64,000 nucleotides of DNA from NCBI RefSeq assembly GCF_020639365.1, contig NZ_JAINUL010000001.1, positions 4,057,309 through 4,121,308 on the forward strand, written 5' to 3'. The translations under genes were made by a program, and so were the position numbers. Below the pieces are notes generated by a model. It was not told the origin of the DNA and did not search any database. It was given only the letters and a program-made list of their open reading frames with translations. This document shows positions 59,384-64,000 of this stretch, piece after piece. Source of the stretch: Streptomyces flavotricini (GTDB taxonomy: Bacteria; Actinomycetota; Actinomycetes; Streptomycetales; Streptomycetaceae). How positions within the stretch are numbered: position 1 is the stretch's first letter; every line of letters starts with the position of its first letter.

Positions 59384-60844
59384 ATGTCAACCACCCAGAA
59401 CCAGGAAGGCCGGCGCAAGCACCTCGGCCTCACCCTGGCGCTGCTCGCCTTCGCCCAGCTGATCATCTCCATCGACTACAACATCGTCTACGTGGCCCTG
59501 CCCGACATCGGCAGCGGTCTCGGCTTCTCCGCCCAGAACCTGCAGTGGGTCGTCAGCGCCTACGCCGTCGCCTTCGGCGGGTTCCTGCTCCTCGGCGGCC
59601 GTGCCTGCGACCTGTTCGGCCCGCGCCGCATGTTCGTCCTGGGCCTCGCCCTCTACGCCGGCTCCTCCCTGCTCGGCGGCCTCGCCGGCACCCCCGAGGT
59701 GCTGATCGCCGCCCGCGCGATCCAGGGCATCGGCGGCGCCTTCCTCTTCCCGGCGACCCTCACCCTGGTCTCCACCAGCTTCGCCGAGGGCAAGGAGCGC
59801 AACCGCGCCTTCGCCGTCTGGGGCACCGCCGGCGGTAGCGGCATGATCGTCGGCTCGCTGCTCGGCGGCGTGCTCACCCAGTCCCTCGGCTGGGAGTCCG
59901 TCTTCTACGTCAACGTGCCGCTGGCCGGCATCGCCGCGCTGCTCGCCTTCCCGCTGATCAAGCCGGACGCCGCCCGCAACGCCGCCCGCAGCTTCGACCT
60001 GCTGGGCGCCCTGACCTCCACGGTCGGCATCACCGCGATCGTCTTCGCCCTGGTCCAGGGCCCCGAGTCCGGCTGGGCCTCCGGCGAGGTCCTCGGCGCC
60101 CTCGCCATCGGCGTGGTCCTGCTCATCGCCTTCTTCGTCATCGAGAAGAAGTCCGCGGACCCGCTGCTGCCGCTGTCGCTCTTCAAGAACCGCAACCTCA
60201 CCACCGCGGTGGGCGTGACCTTCTTCTACATGGCCACCTTCGGCACCCTGCTGTACTTCCTCACCGTCTACTTCCAGGGCGTCCACGGCTACAGCCCGCT
60301 GGAGACCGGCGTCGCCTTCCTCGTCCCGATGGTCGCCATCGCCATCGGCGCCCAGACGGCCGGTGGCCTCGCCACCAAGCACGGCATCCGCGCCATCATG
60401 GTCGGCGCCATGGTCATCGGTGTCATCGGCACCGCGATCGTCGGCATCACCATGGCCACCGACGCCTCGTACTGGGCCCTCGTCCCCGGCCTGATCATCA
60501 TGGGCCTCGGCCAGGGCGCCGGCTACACCCTGATGTTCGGTGCCGCCGCCATCGGCGTCGCCCCCGAGGAGCAGGGCATCGCCTCCGGTGTCGCCTCCAC
60601 CACCCAGCAGATCGGCGGCGCCGTCGGCCTCGCCGTCCTGGTCGCCATCGCCAACTCCGGCCTGGAGGGCCAGACGGGTGAGGCGCTGCGCGCCGCCACC
60701 ACCGACGGCATCCAGAAGGCGGTCTTCATCGCCGCCGCCGGCATCGTGATCACCGGCCTGATCGCCCTGGGCCTGAAGAAGCCCGAGCAGAAGGCGCAGA
60801 CCGCGCCCGTCGCCGAGCGCGAGTCACAGACCGCCGGAGTCTGA
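59384..60844 (+). CDS. MFS transporter, DHA2 (EmrB/QacA) family
   Basis: 486 aa from ATG 59384. Fourteen predicted helices. Family motifs: DYNIVYVALPDIG in helix 1, LLGGRACDLFGPRRMFV (motif A) and GIGGAFLFPATLTLV. Drug or metabolite exporter. Second exporter of the block and its last gene. Confidence 0.94.
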   Translation: MSTTQNQEGRRKHLGLTLALLAFAQLIISIDYNIVYVALPDIGSGLGFSAQNLQWVVSAYAVAFGGFLLLGGRACDLFGPRRMFVLGLALYAGSSLLGGLAGTPEVLIAARAIQGIGGAFLFPATLTLVSTSFAEGKERNRAFAVWGTAGGSGMIVGSLLGGVLTQSLGWESVFYVNVPLAGIAALLAFPLIKPDAARNAARSFDLLGALTSTVGITAIVFALVQGPESGWASGEVLGALAIGVVLLIAFFVIEKKSADPLLPLSLFKNRNLTTAVGVTFFYMATFGTLLYFLTVYFQGVHGYSPLETGVAFLVPMVAIAIGAQTAGGLATKHGIRAIMVGAMVIGVIGTAIVGITMATDASYWALVPGLIIMGLGQGAGYTLMFGAAAIGVAPEEQGIASGVASTTQQIGGAVGLAVLVAIANSGLEGQTGEALRAATTDGIQKAVFIAAAGIVITGLIALGLKKPEQKAQTAPVAERESQTAGV

Positions 60845-60867
60845 TCCGGCAGCTCCACGCAGCGCAC

Positions 60868-60905
60868 GGCGAAAGCCCCCACCCCGCCGGGTGGGGGCTT
60901 TCGCC
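60868..60905 (+). terminator. Hairpin terminator after MFS gene
   Basis: 17-bp perfect arms (60868-60884 and 60889-60905) with a CGCC loop. Followed by a GGGC-rich run, (GGGCGGGCA)-like, at about 60922-60955. Confidence 0.85.
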
Positions 60906-60963
60906 GTCGCTCCGTGTCCGGACGGGCGGGCGGGCAGGCGGGCAGGCGGGCAGGGCGCAACGG

Positions 60964-61003
60964 CCGCTGGGGGGTGCCCCGGAATCGGGACACCCCCCAG
61001 CGG
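60964..61003 (-). terminator. Hairpin terminator of nitrate assimilation operon
   Basis: 13-bp arms CCGCTGGGGGGTG and CACCCCCCAGCGG with further pairing inside, 18 nt after the last gene of the minus-strand operon. Confidence 0.8.
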
Positions 61004-61021
61004 TACGGGCTCGGGCGCAGG

Positions 61022-62233
61022 CTATAGGGAGGCCAGCAAGGCCTCCGCGGAGTCCGGCAGTTCACGGCCCAGCAGGGAGCGCAGCCGCGGGTAGGCCGCC
61101 GCGTCGCCGGCGAGGATCCCGCCGAGCAGGCTGTCCCCCGCCGAGTCGAGGACGAGCTTGGCGTACACCTCCCCGCCCGCGGATTCCCGTACGAACTCCA
61201 GCGCGCCCGGGGTCTGCGCGTGGGCGTCGCCGAAGGAGGCGACGTCCACGCCCATCAGCTTGAGCTTCGTGGACATGTCGGCGCCCGGGAAGCGGGCCGG
61301 GCCCTCGTCGAGCAGCTGGGAGACGACGGCCTCCGCCATGCGGTAGCCCGGGGCCACCAGGCCGTAGCAGCGGCCCTCGACGGCCGCGCACTCGCCGATG
61401 GCCCAGACGTACGGGTCCGGGGTGCGGCAGTGGTCGTCGACGAGGAAGCCGCCCCGCTCGCCGCGCGGCAGGTCCGCGGGGCCGGCCAGGGAGTCCTGGG
61501 GCCGCACGCCGGCGGAGAAGACGACGAGGCCCGTCTCGATGGACGTACCGTCCGCGAAGACCAGGCGGGCCACGCGGCCGTCCTCGCCCGCCTCGATGTG
61601 GCTGGTTGCCACGCCCAGATGGGTGGTGACTCCGAGCCCGGTGACGAGCCGGTCCAGGACGCGGCCTCCGCCCTCGTCGACCTGGACGGGCATCAGCCGC
61701 GGGGCCATCTCCACGACGTGCGGGGAAAGCCCCAGCAGCCGGAGGCCGTTGGCGGCCTCCAGGCCGAGGAGGCCGCCGCCGATCACCACGCCGGTGGTGG
61801 TGCGGGCGGCGGCCTCACGGATGGCTTCGAGGTCGTCGAGGGTGCGGTAGACGCAAACGCCGGGCAGTTCGCGGCCGGGGACGGGCGGGACGAAGGGCAC
61901 CGACCCGGTGGCCAGGACGAGTGCGTCGTAGGGGGCGGGGGCGCCGTCCTCGAGGGTGACGGTGCGGCGCCCGCGGTCGATGCCGACGGCCCTGGTGGAG
62001 GTGTGGAACTCCACCAGGGCGTCGTCGGACAGGGCCGGCTTCACCAGGCTCAGCTCGGCCGGGGTCTTGTCGTCGAGGGCGGACGAGAGCCTGACCCGGT
62101 CGTAGGCGGGGTGTCTGTCCTCGCCGAGGACCACCACCCGCCAGGTTCCGTGCCGGTCGCGGGAGCGGAGCTCCTCGACGAGGCGGTGGCCGGTCATTCC
62201 GTGGCCGATGACGACGAGGGTGCGGGTGGTCAT
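61022..62233 (-). CDS. FAD/NAD(P)-dependent oxidoreductase, nitrite reductase-like
   Basis: 403 aa from ATG 62233. Rossmann motif VVIGHGMTGHRLVEEL, a second VIGGGLLGLEAANGLRLLG for NAD(P)H, ATGSVPFVPP, and VWAIGECAAVEGRCYGL as the FAD-ribityl contact. The sequence up to residue 400 matches the reductase half of NirB. No siroheme or Fe-S domain here. Transfers electrons, probably in nitrate or nitrite reduction. Last gene of the operon, 39 nt after the previous one. Confidence 0.9.
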   Translation of the reverse strand: MTTRTLVVIGHGMTGHRLVEELRSRDRHGTWRVVVLGEDRHPAYDRVRLSSALDDKTPAELSLVKPALSDDALVEFHTSTRAVGIDRGRRTVTLEDGAPAPYDALVLATGSVPFVPPVPGRELPGVCVYRTLDDLEAIREAAARTTTGVVIGGGLLGLEAANGLRLLGLSPHVVEMAPRLMPVQVDEGGGRVLDRLVTGLGVTTHLGVATSHIEAGEDGRVARLVFADGTSIETGLVVFSAGVRPQDSLAGPADLPRGERGGFLVDDHCRTPDPYVWAIGECAAVEGRCYGLVAPGYRMAEAVVSQLLDEGPARFPGADMSTKLKLMGVDVASFGDAHAQTPGALEFVRESAGGEVYAKLVLDSAGDSLLGGILAGDAAAYPRLRSLLGRELPDSAEALLASL

Positions 62234-62272
62234 ACTCGGTGTCCTTTGCGGGGTGAGGGCCTCCGCGCCGGT

Positions 62273-63721
62273 TCAACTGCCGCTCGCGGCAGCGCTGGTG
62301 GAGGCCAGGGCGGTGCAGATGGACTCCACCTGGCGGGCGCAGCCACCGCAGCCGGTGGTCGCGCGGGTGGCGTCCGCGAGCTCGGCGAGCCCGTGCGCCC
62401 CGGCGTGCCAGGCCTGGGTGAGGTCGTGATGGGTGACGTTGTTGCACAGGCAGATGACGGTCTCGGCCGTGACCTCGGCGGAGCCGGCCTTGGCCAGGCG
62501 GGGGGCGCGGCCCAGGAGCAGGCTGAGCCGGTCGCGCGGGACGGGCGCGTCGTGGACGTACAGCTCGGTCGTGGTGGCGATGGCCCGGTCGAAGCCGAGG
62601 AGGACCGCGGCGGTGATGTGTTCGCCGGTGAGCTCCAGGCGGGCGTAGCGGCCGTTCGCCGGGTCGTTGAGGGTGATCGTCTCGTCGCAGGGGGCGGCGC
62701 CCGGGATGCCGAGGACCACGAGGCCGGGGCCCGCGATCCGGGGGCGCAGGACGCGGCGGGCGGGGGCGACGCCGCGGGCGCCGGAGGCGAGGTGGCGCGC
62801 CAGGGCCTCGGCCTGGGCCCAGCCGGAGGCCAGGGATCCACCGCGGCTGCCGCGGTGTTCGGCGCAGTCGCCGAGGGCGTGGATCAGCGGGTCGTCGGTG
62901 CGCATGCAGTCGTCGACGAGGATGCCGGTGCGCACGGCGAGCCCGGCGGTGCGGGCCAGCCCGGTCTCGGGCAGGACGCCGGTGCACAGCAGCAGGGTGT
63001 CGGCGGGCACGGCGCTGCCGTCGGCGAGGGTGAGGGTGCCGGGGGCGTCCGCGGTGGCGGGGGTGTACGCGGTGGCGGGGCTGCCGGCGACGAGCTCGAC
63101 GCCGGCGGCGGTGAGCCGGTCGCGCACGAGGGCCCCCGCGGCCGCGTCGAGGAGGTGGTCCATCGGCCAGGGGCGGGGGTGGACGAGGGTGACGGGACGG
63201 TTCTTCAGGGCCAGCGCGAACGCGGCTTCGACGCCGAGGGATCCGGCGCCCAGGATGGTCACGGGCGTCCGGGCGGCCACCACGGCCGGGTCGGTGAGCC
63301 GGGCGCAGTCGGCGAGGGTGCGCAGGACGGCGACCCCGGCGGCCGGGCTCCCGTCGGGGGTGCGCAGGCCCGGCAGGTCGGGCAGGAGCGGGGTGGCGCC
63401 GGTGGCCAGGATCAGCCGGGCGTACGGGAAGACGTCCCCGTCGGCGGTGTGCACGCGGCGCCGGAGCCGGTCGATGCGGACGGCGCAGACACCGGTCCGG
63501 ATCGTGGTGTCGCCGGGCGGCGGGGGCAGTTCCATGGCCTCGACCGGCAGGCTGCCGTCGAGGGCGGAGGTGAGCAGGGCCCGGTGGTAGGCGGGGGTGT
63601 CCTCGGCACCGAGGACGGTGACGGGGTCCTCGCAGCCGAAGTGGCGTAGCCGGTCGAGGATCTGGTGGGCGGCCGGGCCGTTGCCGATGACGAGGAGCGG
63701 CGCGGTGGGGTGCGTGGTCAT
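62273..63721 (-). CDS. NirB/NasC-like flavoprotein with BFD [2Fe-2S] domain
   Basis: 482 aa from ATG 63721, overlapping the nasA stop (ATGA). FAD domain with LLVIGNGPAAHQILDRLR, ILATGATPLLPDLPG, and NAD motif ILGAGSLGVEAAFALAL. The C-terminal BFD-like domain has CLCNNVTHHDLTQAW and TGCGGCARQVE, i.e. CxC and CxxC ligands for [2Fe-2S]. Likely the electron-transfer subunit of assimilatory nitrate reductase. Confidence 0.92.
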   Translation of the reverse strand: MTTHPTAPLLVIGNGPAAHQILDRLRHFGCEDPVTVLGAEDTPAYHRALLTSALDGSLPVEAMELPPPPGDTTIRTGVCAVRIDRLRRRVHTADGDVFPYARLILATGATPLLPDLPGLRTPDGSPAAGVAVLRTLADCARLTDPAVVAARTPVTILGAGSLGVEAAFALALKNRPVTLVHPRPWPMDHLLDAAAGALVRDRLTAAGVELVAGSPATAYTPATADAPGTLTLADGSAVPADTLLLCTGVLPETGLARTAGLAVRTGILVDDCMRTDDPLIHALGDCAEHRGSRGGSLASGWAQAEALARHLASGARGVAPARRVLRPRIAGPGLVVLGIPGAAPCDETITLNDPANGRYARLELTGEHITAAVLLGFDRAIATTTELYVHDAPVPRDRLSLLLGRAPRLAKAGSAEVTAETVICLCNNVTHHDLTQAWHAGAHGLAELADATRATTGCGGCARQVESICTALASTSAAASGS

Positions 63722-64000
63722 GGGCGGGCGTCCTGGAGGGGTGCGGGGCCGGGGCCCCGGCCGGATGCGGAGGCGAGCACGACGTCGGCGGCGTCGTCGT
63801 CGGCGAAGCCGTGGCCCTCGAAGCCGTCGCGCTCGAAGCCGTCGCGCTCGAAGCCGTCGCCGTCGAAGCCGTCGCCGTCGAAGCGCCCGTCCTCGATGTC
63901 GTCGCTCCCGGCGTCCGACTCGGGGAATTCGAGCTCCGCCGGTTCGATGCGGACCGCGCACACCTTGAACTCGGGCATGCGGCTGCGCGGGTCGAGGGCG
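63718..64000 (-). CDS. nasA: Assimilatory nitrate reductase catalytic subunit, C-terminal part
   Basis: The last 94 codons of a gene whose start lies beyond the window. DPRSRMPEFKVCAVRIEPAE is the known ending of molybdopterin nitrate reductases of this family. After it comes an acidic tail with repeated DGF/ERDGF units made by a 15-bp repeat (63805-63879). Overlaps the next gene by 4 nt. The ATG at 63978 is internal (the Met of RMPEFK), not a gene start. Identification rests on this short region plus the two flavoprotein neighbours. Confidence 0.75.
   Translation of the reverse strand, partial: ALDPRSRMPEFKVCAVRIEPAELEFPESDAGSDDIEDGRFDGDGFDGDGFERDGFERDGFEGHGFADDDAADVVLASASGRGPGPAPLQDARP
63805..63879. 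repeat. 15-bp tandem repeat in the nasA tail
   Basis: Five head-to-tail units of GAAGCCGTCGCGCTC and near variants. They encode a Glu/Asp-Gly-Phe repeat in the C-terminal extension. In-frame, so tail length may vary between strains. Confidence 0.88.

Noticed and set aside
61220..63649. Very long plus-strand open frame (809 codons) opposite the nitrate assimilation genes
   Set aside because: Gly/Asp/Glu/Val-rich shadow typical of antisense frames in high-GC genes. The minus strand carries clear Rossmann, FAD and Fe-S motifs over the whole length.
63805..63879. CRISPR-like array
   Set aside because: Contiguous 15-bp units without spacers, inside a coding region; a coding minisatellite.

Overview
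The window is a high-GC (about 70% or more) actinobacterial chromosome segment, almost certainly Streptomyces. Support comes from the codon bias, frequent GTG starts, Scr1/DUF397 regulator modules, the futalosine menaquinone genes, actinobacterial ccs/res cytochrome c genes, DUF3558 lipoproteins and DUF2637 protein. It reads as chromosomal core interspersed with accessory islands. I found no tRNA, rRNA, CRISPR array or complete insertion sequence.

Layout. 1-3.1 kb: a winged-helix regulator cut by the window edge, an intact anti-sigma-like ATPase / XRE / DUF397 trio, and a frameshifted lipoprotein gene. 3.2-5.4 kb: a coupled three-gene operon with an ESX-like protein, a helical plus lytic-transglycosylase-like protein and a small membrane protein. 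5.4-8.0 kb: dicarboxylate symporter, DUF4229 protein, GNAT acetyltransferase. 8.0-14.6 kb: late menaquinone genes (mqnE, UbiX-like prenyltransferase, UbiA-family mqnP, UbiD-family decarboxylase) with an AsnC regulator, a 46-residue protein and a rhomboid protease. 14.6-16.6 kb: divergent cupin/MarR pair and small proteins. 16.6-20.8 kb: cytochrome c maturation operon tlpA/resA-ccdA-resB-ccsB. 20.9-24.9 kb: polysaccharide deacetylase, phosphatase, hemL. 25-33.3 kb: scattered enzymes, a TDT transporter, HxlR regulator, Mut7-C protein, YnfA family, SDR. 33.3-38.5 kb: MBL-fold fragment, rtcB, two DUF3558 lipoproteins, a DUF2637 protein. 38.6-42.3 kb: divergent class I lysS and argS.

42.3-49.7 kb is the most unusual stretch. 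It holds a toxin-like operon (helical N-terminus plus Ntox44-like C-terminus, small membrane protein, second membrane protein, STAND NTPase with TPRs), all overlapping or tightly spaced. Next to it is a decayed copy of the same ATPase/XRE/DUF397 trio seen at the start of the window, and then an approximately 0.93-kb gene-free element with two inverted arms of about 340 bp.

49.9-60.8 kb carries a Tat-exported BBE-family flavin oxidase, then a same-strand block: separate RibD-type reductase and deaminase, three flavodoxin-fold reductases, an arylamine N-acetyltransferase, an NTF2-fold protein, an AMP-forming ligase and two MFS exporters. This may be an uncharacterised small-molecule pathway. 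The window ends in a nitrate assimilation operon: the 3' end of nasA and two NirB-like flavoprotein genes.

Functions are inferred by reading translations and recalling family motifs; no database search was run. Start codons are chosen by ribosome-binding site, overlap with upstream genes and family length, and several are uncertain.
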